Part shown: positions 28,426 through 37,533 of the stretch, piece by piece
Layout of the letters: each line of letters opens with the position of its first letter
How positions within the stretch are numbered: the first letter of the stretch is position 1
Source of the DNA: Ga0077555 sp963746315
Lineage (GTDB): Bacteria > Pseudomonadota > Alphaproteobacteria > Rhizobiales > Hyphomicrobiaceae
Assembly (NCBI GenBank): GCA_963746315.1
Contig: CAVVAR010000005.1
Location: forward strand, 186,001-250,000
DNA: 64,000 bases
Direction of reading: 5' to 3'
Position numbers and translations under genes: made by a program
Notes under the pieces: generated by a model
Told to the model about the DNA's origin: nothing
Database searches by the model: none
Seen by the model: the letters and a program-made list of their open reading frames with translations, nothing else

Positions 28426-29844
28426 GTGACTGCCGAAACTGAAGCATCGGACATCGTCGTCGTCGGTGGCGGTATGGCGGGACTGACCGCCGGGGCCCGC
28501 GCGGCCGAGCTCGGCCTTTCCGTCATTGTCCTGGAGCGAGGCAACGAGCCGCGCTATCCGGCCAACGCGCGATGGTCGGGCGGCGTCTATCACGTCGGCT
28601 ATCACGACATCACCGCGGCGCCGGACGTCTTGCGCGGCGTTATCGACCGGGCCACGGCGGGCGCCGCCGACACGGCCCAGGCCGAGGCGTTCGCGGCCAA
28701 TGCCGGGCGTCTCGTGGCATGGATGCGCGAGGGGGGGGCCACCTACACCGGCACGAAAGTCGACTGGCAGCAATTCATCCTGGCACCGATGCGCGCGATG
28801 CGCGCCGGGCTTGACTGGGAGGATCGCGGTCCCGACCAGTTGTTCCGGCGGCTCACCGAGAGGATCACCTCGCGCGGGGGGCGGTTGGTGCTCGGCGCGC
28901 GGGCGCGGTCCCTGGTGATGGCCGACGGGCGCTGCACGGGTGTCGTCGCGGATGTCGGCGGAGTCTCGCGGACGTTCACGGGGCGCACCGTCGTCCTGGC
29001 AGACGGCGGATTTCAGGCGAGCCTCGAGCGGCTCGGCCGGCACATTACGCGCCATCCGGATCGGATCAAGCAGCGCGGCGCGGCGAACGGGACCGGCGAC
29101 GGGCTCGCCATGGCGGAGGCGGCCGGGGCGGCGACGGCGGGTCTCGATCTCTTCTACGGCCATCTGCTGTCGCGCGATGCGCTCGGCAACGATCGCGTCT
29201 GGCCTTACCCCGAGCTCGATGCGCTGGCGACGTCCGGCATCCTGGTCGACCAGCGGGGGCAGCGCTTCGCCGACGAAGGCGTCGGCGGCGTGGCACTGAC
29301 CAACTTGCTGGCGCGGGCCGAGGATCCACTCGGTGCGACGATCATCTTCGACGCGGCGATCTGGGATGGACCGGGCCGCTCGGCGCGCATACCGGCCAAC
29401 CCGACGTTGCCGGAGGCCGGCGGGACCGTGCATGCCGCGGCGACCCTGGATGAGCTGGCCGTCAAGGCGGGACTAAATGGGCCGGTGCTGGCGCAGACCG
29501 TGCTCACGTACAATGCAGCACTCGGTGCGGGTAGGCTCGGGACGCTGTCGCCGCCGCGCAGCACGTCCAAAGCGAGGCCGATGCCGATCGTGGCGCCGCC
29601 GTTCCATGCGATCCCGGTGGTGGCCGGGATCACCTATACGATGGGCGGAATCCTGATCGACGGCGAGGCCCGCGTTCTCAGGACCGACCGGTCGGCCATC
29701 GAGGGGCTCTACGCGGCTGGGTCAACGACCGGCGGTCTCGAAGGGGGCCCAAGCGTCGGATATCTCGGCGGCTTGGCGAAGGCGGGCGTGCAGGGACTTC
29801 TGGCGGCCGAGAGTGTTGCAGGACGGTTGTCCCGCACGCGATAA
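28426..29844 (+). CDS. FAD-dependent oxidoreductase (TcuA/fumarate reductase flavoprotein-like)
   Basis: 472 residues from a GTG at 28426 preceded by GGGAGGA; another GTG at 28405 has no ribosome site. The FAD Rossmann motif is DIVVVGGGMAGLTAGARAAELGLSVIVLERG in segments, and GLYAAGSTTGGLEGGPSVGYLGG near the C-terminus is the family's second FAD motif. The family includes tricarballylate dehydrogenase and 3-ketosteroid dehydrogenases. It is the first of three plus-strand genes. Confidence 0.85.
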   Translation: MTAETEASDIVVVGGGMAGLTAGARAAELGLSVIVLERGNEPRYPANARWSGGVYHVGYHDITAAPDVLRGVIDRATAGAADTAQAEAFAANAGRLVAWMREGGATYTGTKVDWQQFILAPMRAMRAGLDWEDRGPDQLFRRLTERITSRGGRLVLGARARSLVMADGRCTGVVADVGGVSRTFTGRTVVLADGGFQASLERLGRHITRHPDRIKQRGAANGTGDGLAMAEAAGAATAGLDLFYGHLLSRDALGNDRVWPYPELDALATSGILVDQRGQRFADEGVGGVALTNLLARAEDPLGATIIFDAAIWDGPGRSARIPANPTLPEAGGTVHAAATLDELAVKAGLNGPVLAQTVLTYNAALGAGRLGTLSPPRSTSKARPMPIVAPPFHAIPVVAGITYTMGGILIDGEARVLRTDRSAIEGLYAAGSTTGGLEGGPSVGYLGGLAKAGVQGLLAAESVAGRLSRTR

Positions 29845-29882
29845 CCGCAGTGGCGACAACATCGAGAACAGAGAGGACGCTC

Positions 29883-30401
29883 ATGATCTACGTTGTCGAG
29901 ATGGATTTCCGGAATCCGGAGCGCGAGCACGACTGGCACACCTGGTATCTCGAGCACACGACCTTTCTCGTGCGCACGATCCCCGGGTTCACCGCCACGC
30001 AGCGCTTCCGCTCGCTCAATGCTTCGCCGTCGCCTTGGCTCGCACTTCATGAAGTGGCCGGCCCGCACGTGTTCGAGAGCGCGGAATACAAGGCCGGCGG
30101 TGGCCCTGCGTCGACCGGCGACTGGGCGAAACAGCATCTCAACTGGCAGAGGCACGTGTTCGACGGTTGCAAGGAGACGCCCGATGTCGGCGTCGACCAG
30201 CACCTCCTGATGGCCGAGGGCGATGCGGCGCTGCCGGGTGCCTACGAGGCGCGGGCGACGCGACTGACTTGTGTCGGCCTCGACGGTAAGAGCAAGCGGC
30301 GCTCGATCGCCCTCGTGCCTGCCGGCGGTCTGACCGCCAGCATGTTCGATATGCCCGGCGTGCGGATACTGAAGCCAATCACGCCGAAGATCAGACGTTA
30401 A
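29883..30401 (+). CDS. Hypothetical protein, probable dimeric alpha-beta barrel (EthD/Dabb-like)
   Basis: 172 residues starting MIYVVEMDF with GAGAGGA upstream of the ATG at 29883. WHTWYLEHTTFLVRTIPGFTATQRFR and the segment around WLALHEVAGPHVFES resemble the ferredoxin-like Dabb/EthD fold. The C-terminal third is less regular. It lies 38 bp after the flavoprotein gene and 71 bp before the MDR reductase and is probably cotranscribed with both. Confidence 0.6.
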   Translation: MIYVVEMDFRNPEREHDWHTWYLEHTTFLVRTIPGFTATQRFRSLNASPSPWLALHEVAGPHVFESAEYKAGGGPASTGDWAKQHLNWQRHVFDGCKETPDVGVDQHLLMAEGDAALPGAYEARATRLTCVGLDGKSKRRSIALVPAGGLTASMFDMPGVRILKPITPKIRR

Positions 30402-30472
30402 TGCCGGTTGCGGTGCCGTGCTTGATGCCCGTGGCGCAGCGGCCGATCGTTTCTCATGCCCTGGAGCACTCC

Positions 30473-31495
30473 ATGATTCCGAAGACCTATCGCCAGATCG
30501 TCCTCGCCCGCCGCCCGCCCGGCGAGCCGGCCGAGAGCGACTTCCGCGTCGAGGAGGTGGCGATGCCTGTGCCTGGCACCAACGAGGTGCTGGTGCGCGT
30601 CGTCTACATGTCGCTCGATCCCTACATGCGCGGGCGGATGCGCGAGCAGGCGTCCTATGCCAAGCCTGTCGGCATCGGTGAGGTCATGGAAGGCGGGACG
30701 GTCGGCGAGGTGGTTCAGTCGAACAGCCCGGCCTTCAAGGCGGGGGACATCGTCGAGGGGCGGCTCGGCTGGCGCGAGTACGGATTGAGCGCGGGACACA
30801 ACCTGCGCCTCATCGATCCGGCCCTAGCGCCGATCTCGACGGCCAATGGCATCCTCGGCATGCCCGGCATGACGGCGTGGTTCGGGCTCTACGAGATCGG
30901 CCAGCCGAAGCCCGGCGAGACCGTGGTGGTCTCGGCGGCCTCCGGCGCCGTCGGCCAGACGGTCGGTCAGCTCGCGAAGATCAGCGGCTGCCGCGTCGTC
31001 GGCATCGCGGGCGGCGCGAAGAAGTGCGCGTTCGTCAAGGACGATCTCGGATTCGATGCGGTCGTCGACTACAAGGCCGGCCGGCTCGACGCGGATCTCG
31101 CTGCTGCCTGTCCGAACGGAATCGACGTCTACTTCGACAATGTGGGCGGCGTCGTCACCGATGCCGTGATCCCGCTTCTGAACTTCTGGGCGCGCGTGCC
31201 GCTATGCGGCTCGATCTCCGCCTACAACGCCGAGAAGCCCGAGATGGGCCCGCGCCTGCTGTGGCCGATGGTGGGGCGGCGCGTTCGCATGCAGGGCTTT
31301 ATCGTCTCGGACTTCGCGCCGTTCTTCGAGCCCGCGCGACGGCGGATGGGCGAGCTCGTTCGTACGGGCCGCCTCAAGTACAAGGAGGACATCGTCGACG
31401 GCATCGAGCGCGCGCCACGTGCCTTCATCGGCCTCCTGCGCGGCGAGAACTTCGGCAAGCTGCAAGTGAAGCTTGGGCCCGAGCCGGGGGCGTGA
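30473..31495 (+). CDS. NADP-dependent MDR-family oxidoreductase (leukotriene B4 dehydrogenase-like)
   Basis: 340 residues from the ATG at 30473 (GGAG upstream). It is a zinc-free medium-chain reductase: YMSLDPYMRGRM near the N-terminus, MPGMTAWFGLYEIGQPKPGETVVVSAASGAVGQ as the cofactor-binding start in segments, and DVYFDNVGG. It probably reduces alpha,beta-unsaturated carbonyls with NADPH. It is the last gene of a three-gene unit. Confidence 0.9.
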   Translation: MIPKTYRQIVLARRPPGEPAESDFRVEEVAMPVPGTNEVLVRVVYMSLDPYMRGRMREQASYAKPVGIGEVMEGGTVGEVVQSNSPAFKAGDIVEGRLGWREYGLSAGHNLRLIDPALAPISTANGILGMPGMTAWFGLYEIGQPKPGETVVVSAASGAVGQTVGQLAKISGCRVVGIAGGAKKCAFVKDDLGFDAVVDYKAGRLDADLAAACPNGIDVYFDNVGGVVTDAVIPLLNFWARVPLCGSISAYNAEKPEMGPRLLWPMVGRRVRMQGFIVSDFAPFFEPARRRMGELVRTGRLKYKEDIVDGIERAPRAFIGLLRGENFGKLQVKLGPEPGA

Positions 31496-31601
31496 GGCGG
31501 ATTGCCCTCCGAGTCCCCGGCCGAAGCGAGTGGTGCGAGCGCAGAGCCGGGGCCTTTGCACGTCGGCGCTTTGCTCGGCGTCAGCCTGAAACGGAAGAAG
31601 A

Positions 31602-31665
31602 TCCCGGATAACCGCGCTCTCGGGCGCCGCGCCCGACGAATGGCCCGTCTGCGCGGTTTCCGGGA
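31602..31665. repeat. Imperfect inverted repeat between convergent genes
   Basis: TCCCGGATAACCGCGC (31602-31617) pairs with GCGCGGTTTCCGGGA (31651-31665) with a single bulged base. GGGCG/CGCCC-type pairing inside the loop extends the structure. It sits between the convergent MDR reductase and MaoC genes and could be a REP-like element or a terminator without a T-run. Confidence 0.6.
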
Positions 31666-31680
31666 CCTCGATGGGACGGA

Positions 31681-32103
31681 CTACTTCTCCGCCCTGGCCG
31701 TGGCATAGCCTGAGAGCACCACGTCGCCTTTCTGGTTGGTCGTGGTGATCGTCATGTCGACCAGCGTCTCGCCGTTCTCCTGGCGGATGGCATCGATTAC
31801 GGCCGTGCCCTTCAGATCATCGCCGGGCCAGACCTGATTGGTGAAGCGGACGCCGTATTTCTTGACGTTCTCGGCGCCGAAACGGTCGGTCACGACGCGG
31901 CCGGTCATGCCCATCGTCAGCATGCCGTGGGCGAAGACGCCCGGATAGCCGGCCGCCTCGCGGCAATAGGGGTCGTCGGTGTGGAGGGGATTGTAGTCGC
32001 CGGACGTGCCCGAATACATCACGAGCTGCGTGCGCTTCAGGTCCTCGACGAGGACGTCCTCGAACGTGTCGCCGACCGAGATCTGGCTTGCTTTCAAACG
32101 CAT
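31681..32103 (-). CDS. MaoC-family dehydratase (hot-dog fold)
   Basis: 140 residues starting MRLKASQISVGDTFEDV. The hydratase-2 motif is present as YSGTSGDYNPLHTDDPYCREAGYPGVFAHGM-like sequence (D and H of GDYNPLHTD). It probably adds water to an enoyl-CoA. It starts 11 bp after a FAS1-like dehydratase half-protein, and the pair likely forms one heteromeric hydratase. Confidence 0.9.
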   Translation of the reverse strand: MRLKASQISVGDTFEDVLVEDLKRTQLVMYSGTSGDYNPLHTDDPYCREAAGYPGVFAHGMLTMGMTGRVVTDRFGAENVKKYGVRFTNQVWPGDDLKGTAVIDAIRQENGETLVDMTITTTNQKGDVVLSGYATARAEK

Positions 32104-32114
32104 GGCTCCGCTCC

Positions 32115-32582
32115 TCACTTCTGATCCACCGGACGCTCGGTCCGGACGCTGACGCCGCGCGAGATGCAGACCAGCTCGCCCTTCTGGTCGCGGAACTCCT
32201 GCACGCGCTCGGTGAACATCAGCTTGCCGGCGCGCTTGCTCTCCTTCTCCCAGGTCTTGCCGACGTGCTCGGTCACGCTCAGCACGTCGCCGGGGACGAC
32301 CGGGCGGATGAACTCGAAATGCTGCTCGGCATGGAGACCGCCGGCAGATGACGGTTTGCCTTCGACGCCCGAGGGGTTCTTGCCGGAGCCGAACCAGGCC
32401 TCGCCCGGCTTCAGGCGCAGATGATAGTCCGGATCGAACTGCGCCACCGCACGGGGAAACGTCGGCGGAGCAGCGGCTTTCTCGAGGCCCGTATCGGGCA
32501 CCGCGTAGTCGCCGATGGACCGGCGAAACATCATGATGTGGGTCGCTTCGACCGGGAAAGTAATGGTTTTCTCGCCTGCCAT
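32115..32582 (-). CDS. MaoC N-terminal/FAS1-type dehydratase subunit
   Basis: 155 residues from the ATG at 32582; the longer frame overlaps the upstream gene. It has the N-terminal hot-dog pattern of PF13452: HIMMFRRSIGDYAVPD, PPTFPRAVAQFDPDYHLRL, GGLHAEQHFEFIRPVVPGD. Such proteins pair with a catalytic MaoC partner, which is the next gene. Both follow an SDR gene, an arrangement suited to a beta-oxidation-like side-chain pathway. Confidence 0.87.
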   Translation of the reverse strand: MAGEKTITFPVEATHIMMFRRSIGDYAVPDTGLEKAAAPPTFPRAVAQFDPDYHLRLKPGEAWFGSGKNPSGVEGKPSSAGGLHAEQHFEFIRPVVPGDVLSVTEHVGKTWEKESKRAGKLMFTERVQEFRDQKGELVCISRGVSVRTERPVDQK

Positions 32583-32646
32583 TTTGCTCTGCCGTTTCCT
32601 CTGCTGAGTTGCCGTTCGAAAATCGCTAAAGGGGTTGTCTGTCGCC

Positions 32647-33408
32647 TCACTTCCGGCCGGCGGATACGCCGCCGTCGACCATGTATACACCGCCCGTACA
32701 GAAGCTCGACTCGTCGCTGGCGAGGAACAGCATGAGCCGGGCCACCTCCTCGGGCGTGCCGTAGCGGCCGAGAGGTGTGCCGGCGGCCATCGGCTGGTCG
32801 TTGCGCCCATCGAGGCCGCGCATCTTTTCCAGCGAGGCGATCATCGGAGTGTCGATCGGCGAGGGATTGACCGTGTTGACGCGAATCTTCCTGTCGGAGC
32901 CTTCGAGCGCCGCGGATCGCATCAGGCCGATGACGGCGTGCTTGGAAGCCGTGTAGGCCGAAAGGCCGGTCGTGGCGCGGATGCCGGACGTGGACGACGT
33001 GATGACGATCGAGCCGCCTGTCGCCTCCATGGCGCGCATCACGTACTTGAGGCCGAGCCAGACGCCGCGGACGTTGACGGCGATGACCTTGTCGAACATC
33101 TCGGCGGGATAATCGACGATCGAGGTCATCGTGCCCTCGATGCCGGCGTTGAGCAGCGCCACGTCGACCTTGCCGAAGCGTGCCACCGTCTCGTCGACCA
33201 GCTTCTTGACGGCGGCCTCGTCAGTGACGTCGGTCGGGCACACGGCGGCCTTGGCGCCGATCTCGGTCGCAACTTTCTGCAATGGTTCGGCGAGAACGTC
33301 GGCGAGCATGACGCTGGCGCCTTCCGCCGCGAACAGCCGGGCGGCTGCCGCGCCAATGCCGCGGGCGGCGCCTGTGATGATCGCTACCTTGCCGTCGAGC
33401 CTCGCCAT
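32647..33408 (-). CDS. Short-chain dehydrogenase/reductase
   Basis: 253 residues. The NAD(P) motif is GAARGIGAAAARLF. Catalytic Ser lies in ITSSTSG and Tyr-Lys in YTASKHAVIG. The C-terminal GGVYMVDGG is typical of classical SDRs. It likely oxidises a hydroxyacyl intermediate in concert with the neighbouring hydratases. It is 64 bp upstream of the MaoC pair. Confidence 0.92.
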   Translation of the reverse strand: MARLDGKVAIITGAARGIGAAAARLFAAEGASVMLADVLAEPLQKVATEIGAKAAVCPTDVTDEAAVKKLVDETVARFGKVDVALLNAGIEGTMTSIVDYPAEMFDKVIAVNVRGVWLGLKYVMRAMEATGGSIVITSSTSGIRATTGLSAYTASKHAVIGLMRSAALEGSDRKIRVNTVNPSPIDTPMIASLEKMRGLDGRNDQPMAAGTPLGRYGTPEEVARLMLFLASDESSFCTGGVYMVDGGVSAGRK

Positions 33409-33545
33409 TGCCGTTTCTCTCCGAGATCGCGTTGTCAGCGGTTGTCTCGGATCATCACGCGGGCAACTACGAGCGTCAACGACCTAAGGTGCGGTCCGTG
33501 TTGGGAGGGGCCGAAGTGCGCGTGCCCTTCGGCCCCCGTGCCGCC

Positions 33546-34340
33546 TCAGCGACCTTTGAACTGAGGCTTCCTCTTCTCCATGAAGGCGCGGCGGCCCTCG
33601 ATGTAGTCCTCGCTCGCAAAACAGGTGGCGACCATGTCGTCGACGGCGGCGCGGTTGCGCTTCGATTCGTCGGCGATCAGGGTGTCGACCGCCATCTTCG
33701 CGGTCTTCATGGTGAGCGGGGCGTTCTCGGCGATCCGGTTGGTGTAGTCCTTCACGTAGCTCTCGAGCTCGGCCACCGGCACGACGCGGTTGACGAGGCC
33801 CATCTGGAGGGCCTCGGCGGGCGTGAACTTGCGCGCGGTGAAGAAGATCTCCTTGGCATAGGAGGGGCCGACGACATCGACGAGGCGCTTCATTGCGCCG
33901 TACCGGTAGCCGAGGCCGAGGCGGGCCGCCGGGACGGCGAAGACGCTGTCGTCCGAGCAGATGCGGATGTCGGTGTTGAGGGCCATGCCGAGCCCGCCGC
34001 CGATGCAGATGCCGCGGATCATGGCGATGGTCGGCTTGGTGGACGCCTGGATCGAGGCGTTGGCCTCGTCGCCAGCCGCGTTGTAGATTTTGACGTCCTC
34101 GGCGCTCGAGCGCTTCTTCTCGAACTCGGAGATGTCGGCGCCCGAGACGAAGGCCTTGTCGCCGGCACCGGTCAGCAGGATGCCACGGACCTCAGGGTCC
34201 TCCTCGAATGCCTTGATGATTTTCGGGATCGCCACCCACATCTCGAACGAGACGGCGTTGCGCTTCTCCGGCTGGTTGAAGATCATCCAGCCGATGCCGC
34301 CTTCTTTCTTGACGATCATCTTGGTCGTGCCGACGTCCAT
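33546..34340 (-). CDS. Enoyl-CoA hydratase/isomerase (crotonase) family protein
   Basis: 264 residues from the ATG at 34340 (GGGAGA upstream). Crotonase features are NQPEKRNAVSFEMW, the oxyanion-hole segment GAGDKAFVSGADISEF and IRGICIGGGLGMALNTDIRI. It could be a hydratase, an isomerase or a ring-opening enzyme. It lies between the rhodanese gene and the SDR gene with gaps of about 190 and 140 bp. Confidence 0.92.
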   Translation of the reverse strand: MDVGTTKMIVKKEGGIGWMIFNQPEKRNAVSFEMWVAIPKIIKAFEEDPEVRGILLTGAGDKAFVSGADISEFEKKRSSAEDVKIYNAAGDEANASIQASTKPTIAMIRGICIGGGLGMALNTDIRICSDDSVFAVPAARLGLGYRYGAMKRLVDVVGPSYAKEIFFTARKFTPAEALQMGLVNRVVPVAELESYVKDYTNRIAENAPLTMKTAKMAVDTLIADESKRNRAAVDDMVATCFASEDYIEGRRAFMEKRKPQFKGR

Positions 34341-34529
34341 GTGGTGTCTCCCGGTTGGGCAGATGCGTAGGTGTGAAGAGTGGCGGCAACATTGCCTCAT
34401 CGCGGCCGGTTTGTCGCGAGGAAGGCCGTTCGACGCTGCGTTTACGTAGCAGGCAGGGCTGCTTTGCGGGCATGCCCGGCCTTGGCTCGACCGGCCTTGC
34501 CAGCCTCAGGAGCGGGCATCAACCATATT

Positions 34530-36131
34530 CTACGTGGCGACGGCAAAGCGCTGGTCGTCGTCGGTCGCCATCTGGTTGACGAGGTCGATCTCCCACGCGA
34601 GATAGGCCCGCATCGCTGTCTCACGATCGCCGCCTCGCTCGCGGGCGGGAAGCCAAACGTCGTCGGCCGTGTCGGCGAGGTGGTCGGCGCCCGTTTCCAG
34701 GGGATGACCAGCCGCGACCCAGGCATCGGTGCCGCCTGCCAGCGCGACAACGGGCCGTAATGTGGATCTCCCAAGCCTTGTCGCGGCCACTCTCGCCAGT
34801 GCGCCATTCGGCGACGTGATGACGAGGGGGCCGGTCGAGGGCAGCTTGGCAAGCACGGAGGCGAGCCGCCCCGGTGTCGAGAACCAGGCGCCGGGAATGT
34901 GACACTTCTTGTAGGGCTTGGAATACTCGAGGTCGACGACGGTCGCGGTGCCGGAATCGAGATGCCCTTTCAACTCGGCCACATCGATGGTCGGGGCGGT
35001 GGCGGTCGCGAGCCCGAGGGCACCTGCGCGATAGGGGCCGGCGGCGCGCGGGCCCGGGACGGCGTCGAGAGCAATCACGGCGACATCGGTCCAGCCCATC
35101 TGTTTCAGCCAGGAGGCGGTCATCGAGGCTCGCACGCCATCGTCGTCGACGAGCACGACACGAGCGCCCCACGTCGCGAGGTAATTGTCGGTCTCCTGGA
35201 CGAGCTGGCCGCCGGGGGCCGAGCGGATGCCGGCGACGTGGCCCGCCGCGTATTCCTCGGGTGTGCGAACATCCAGGACGTAGAGCGATTTGACGTCGCT
35301 CTCGGCACGCCATGCGGCCAAGGTGCCGGCATCGATGCGGGATATGGCAAAGCGCTCGGCGACGGATGCAGCAGCCTTGCGGGCAGCGGTGGCCCCTTCC
35401 GCAGATACATTCGGTGGGCGCCGATCGGCGCCCTGGATCACCTGAAAGCCGGCAAGGTGCCAAGCCATGGTGCCGTCCTTCAGGGAGACGACCTTGTTCG
35501 GCACGCCGGCATTGATGAGCGATTGCGCTCCGATGATGCTGCGCGTGCGACCACCGCAGTTCACCACGATGGTCGTCAAGGGTGAGGGGACCAGGTCCTT
35601 GAAGCGGAGCACCAGCTCGGCACCAGGCACGCTGACAGCGGTCGGAATGGAGTTGGTGTGGTACTCCTCGAACGAGCGGCTGTCGAAAACGGCCATGTCC
35701 ATGCCGGACTCGATCATGGCCTTGAGCTGTTCCGCCGTGACCCAAGGTGTTCCGGCGTCGTGCTCGACAACCTCGGCGAACGCCTTGCTCGGCACGTGAA
35801 CGCCGCTGTAGATGCGGTACCCGGCCGCCGCCCAGGCCGCGATGCCACCGTCGAGCACCGAGACATCGGTGTAGCCGAGCGAGACCATCCGCTCCGCCGC
35901 GACCGTGGCGGTGCCGTCGCCATCGTCGCACCAGACCACGCGGGCGCCGCGTCGCGGCACCATGTCGGCGGCCATGACCTCCACGCGACCATGTGGCATG
36001 CACGACGCCATCAGGATGTGGCGCTCGCCAAACGGCATCTCCTCGCGGGAGTCGAGAACTGCGATCTCGCCGTTGTCGTGCAAAGCCGCCTTCAGCTGTT
36101 GCGCATTCACGCGCCCGACTGCTGCCACCAT
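34530..36131 (-). CDS. Four-domain rhodanese-like protein
   Basis: 533 residues from the ATG at 36131 (GGAGA upstream). Four rhodanese modules are visible. Module 1 (~1-130) has DSREEMPFGERH and WCDDGD. Module 2 (~130-260) has DSRSFEEYHTNSI and NCGGRTRS. Module 3 (~280-390) has DVRTPEEYAAGHV with LVDDDG. Module 4 (~400-520) has DLEYSKPYKKCHIPG with ITSPNG. The catalytic Cys is present only in modules 1 and 2; modules 3 and 4 have Asp and Ser there. It may move sulfane sulfur or act as a scaffold. It sits 31 bp after the dienelactone hydrolase gene. Confidence 0.88.
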   Translation of the reverse strand: MVAAVGRVNAQQLKAALHDNGEIAVLDSREEMPFGERHILMASCMPHGRVEVMAADMVPRRGARVVWCDDGDGTATVAAERMVSLGYTDVSVLDGGIAAWAAAGYRIYSGVHVPSKAFAEVVEHDAGTPWVTAEQLKAMIESGMDMAVFDSRSFEEYHTNSIPTAVSVPGAELVLRFKDLVPSPLTTIVVNCGGRTRSIIGAQSLINAGVPNKVVSLKDGTMAWHLAGFQVIQGADRRPPNVSAEGATAARKAAASVAERFAISRIDAGTLAAWRAESDVKSLYVLDVRTPEEYAAGHVAGIRSAPGGQLVQETDNYLATWGARVVLVDDDGVRASMTASWLKQMGWTDVAVIALDAVPGPRAAGPYRAGALGLATATAPTIDVAELKGHLDSGTATVVDLEYSKPYKKCHIPGAWFSTPGRLASVLAKLPSTGPLVITSPNGALARVAATRLGRSTLRPVVALAGGTDAWVAAGHPLETGADHLADTADDVWLPARERGGDRETAMRAYLAWEIDLVNQMATDDDQRFAVAT

Positions 36132-36162
36132 CGTGCCTGTCTCCTGGATGAATGGCACCGTG

Positions 36163-36861
36163 TCAGGCGCCGAGATGCCGCTTGAAATGCTCGACCGTTC
36201 GCTTGCGGGCGACCGCGGCCTGGGCCTCGTGGTGGGGTGGATAGCCGTAGCGATTGAAGCCATGGACGGTGCCGGGATAGACGTGCACCTCGGCCTTACC
36301 CGAGGGGGCCAGCCGCTGCCGGATCAGCTCGACCTTGTCGGGCGGCACGTGCGCGTCGTCCTCGGCGAAATGCAGAAGGAGCGGGCAGCCGATCTGGCCG
36401 GCCTCGTCGAGATGCTGGTCGATCTGCACCCCGTAGTAGCTCACCGCTGCACCGATCTTGTGCCGGACGCTCGACAGGTAGGCGAACTTGCCGCCGAGGC
36501 AGAAGCCCATCACGCCAACCTTGCCGGTGCATTCCTTCCGAGTTGCGAGGGTGGCGACGGTGTCCTCGAGATCTCGGGCGAACTGGTCGGTGTCGAGGCG
36601 CGCGCGCAGGGCCTGGGCCTTGGCGCGGCCCTCGTCGGTGTAGGCGAGATACGATCCTGGCTCCTGCCGCCAATAGACGTCGGGGGCCAGGACGGCGAAG
36701 CCGTCGGCGGCGTAGCCGTCGCAGACCGAGCGAATGTGGTGGTTCGTATTGAACACCTCTGGAAGCAGCACGATGCCTGCGGCGGGCGTGCCGGACGGTA
36801 ACGCCAGATAGCCGGCAAAGGTCTTGCCGTCGCGTGACTTGATCTCGATGTCCTGTCCCAT
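36163..36861 (-). CDS. Dienelactone hydrolase family protein
   Basis: 232 residues. The Cys-Asp-His triad typical of carboxymethylenebutenolidases is visible: Cys in MGFCLGGKFAYL, Asp in HFAEDDAHVP and His in YPGTVHGFNRYG. In aromatic degradation this enzyme opens dienelactone rings, which fits the neighbouring intradiol dioxygenase genes, though family members also hydrolyse other esters. Confidence 0.92.
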   Translation of the reverse strand: MGQDIEIKSRDGKTFAGYLALPSGTPAAGIVLLPEVFNTNHHIRSVCDGYAADGFAVLAPDVYWRQEPGSYLAYTDEGRAKAQALRARLDTDQFARDLEDTVATLATRKECTGKVGVMGFCLGGKFAYLSSVRHKIGAAVSYYGVQIDQHLDEAGQIGCPLLLHFAEDDAHVPPDKVELIRQRLAPSGKAEVHVYPGTVHGFNRYGYPPHHEAQAAVARKRTVEHFKRHLGA

Positions 36862-36949
36862 CCATGGGTCCCTTCATTAGTATGAACAGCTTTGGAACTC
36901 TGCGATCTCGGCCGTGGAGACGGCGTTCGGACCGTGCGTCTGGCGAGGC

Positions 36950-37522
36950 TCAGACGTCGAAGAACACCGTCTCGTTGTCGCCTTGCAGGCGGATGTCGAG
37001 GCGATAGCCCGTCGGCCCGAGGCTGGCGATCAGCGTGACGCGACGGTCATCGGGCACGCTCAGGAGTACCGGGTCCTTGGCGTTGGCGGCCGCCTCGTCC
37101 GCGAAGTAGGCGCGCGTGTAGAGGTGGTTCTGCAGGCCACGGGCGAACACGATCAGCGTCATGTGCGGGGCCTGACCGTCCCCGATGGCGCCGGGCTTCA
37201 CCGTCTCGAAGGCGTATTCCCCGGCGGGGTCAGTCGCCGTGCGCCCAAAGCCCTTGAATGCGGCGTTGGAGGAGCGGCGGTCGGCGGGATGGGCATAGCG
37301 GCCTTCGCTATCGGCCTGCCAGATCTCGATCATGGCGTCGGGCACAGGATTGCCGGCGCCATCTGTCACGATTCCCGTGAGCCGGATCCGAGTACCCGGC
37401 GTCGTGTGCTCTCCGATGGAGGGCCCCGCCAGACTTGCGTACTCGTAGCCCGACTGCTCCGGTGTCAGCATGTAGTGAAAGAAGGGGCCAGCCGTCTGCG
37501 AGGGCGTCTGCTTTAGAGTCAT
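36950..37522 (-). CDS. pcaG: Protocatechuate 3,4-dioxygenase alpha subunit
   Basis: 190 residues. The intradiol dioxygenase fold is shown by QTAGPFFHYML near the N-terminus, VPDAMIEIWQADSEGRYAHP and a short barrel with APHMTLIVFARGL. As usual for the alpha subunit it lacks the full set of iron ligands and complements the beta subunit, whose gene lies 11 bp upstream. With it, the enzyme cleaves protocatechuate or a related catechol between the hydroxyls. Confidence 0.93.
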   Translation of the reverse strand: MTLKQTPSQTAGPFFHYMLTPEQSGYEYASLAGPSIGEHTTPGTRIRLTGIVTDGAGNPVPDAMIEIWQADSEGRYAHPADRRSSNAAFKGFGRTATDPAGEYAFETVKPGAIGDGQAPHMTLIVFARGLQNHLYTRAYFADEAAANAKDPVLLSVPDDRRVTLIASLGPTGYRLDIRLQGDNETVFFDV

Positions 37523-37533
37523 TCGGTTTCTCC

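Noticed and set aside
28111..29433. 440-codon minus-strand open frame opposite the flavoprotein
   Set aside because: Shadow frame; the plus-strand protein has clear FAD motifs and a ribosome site.
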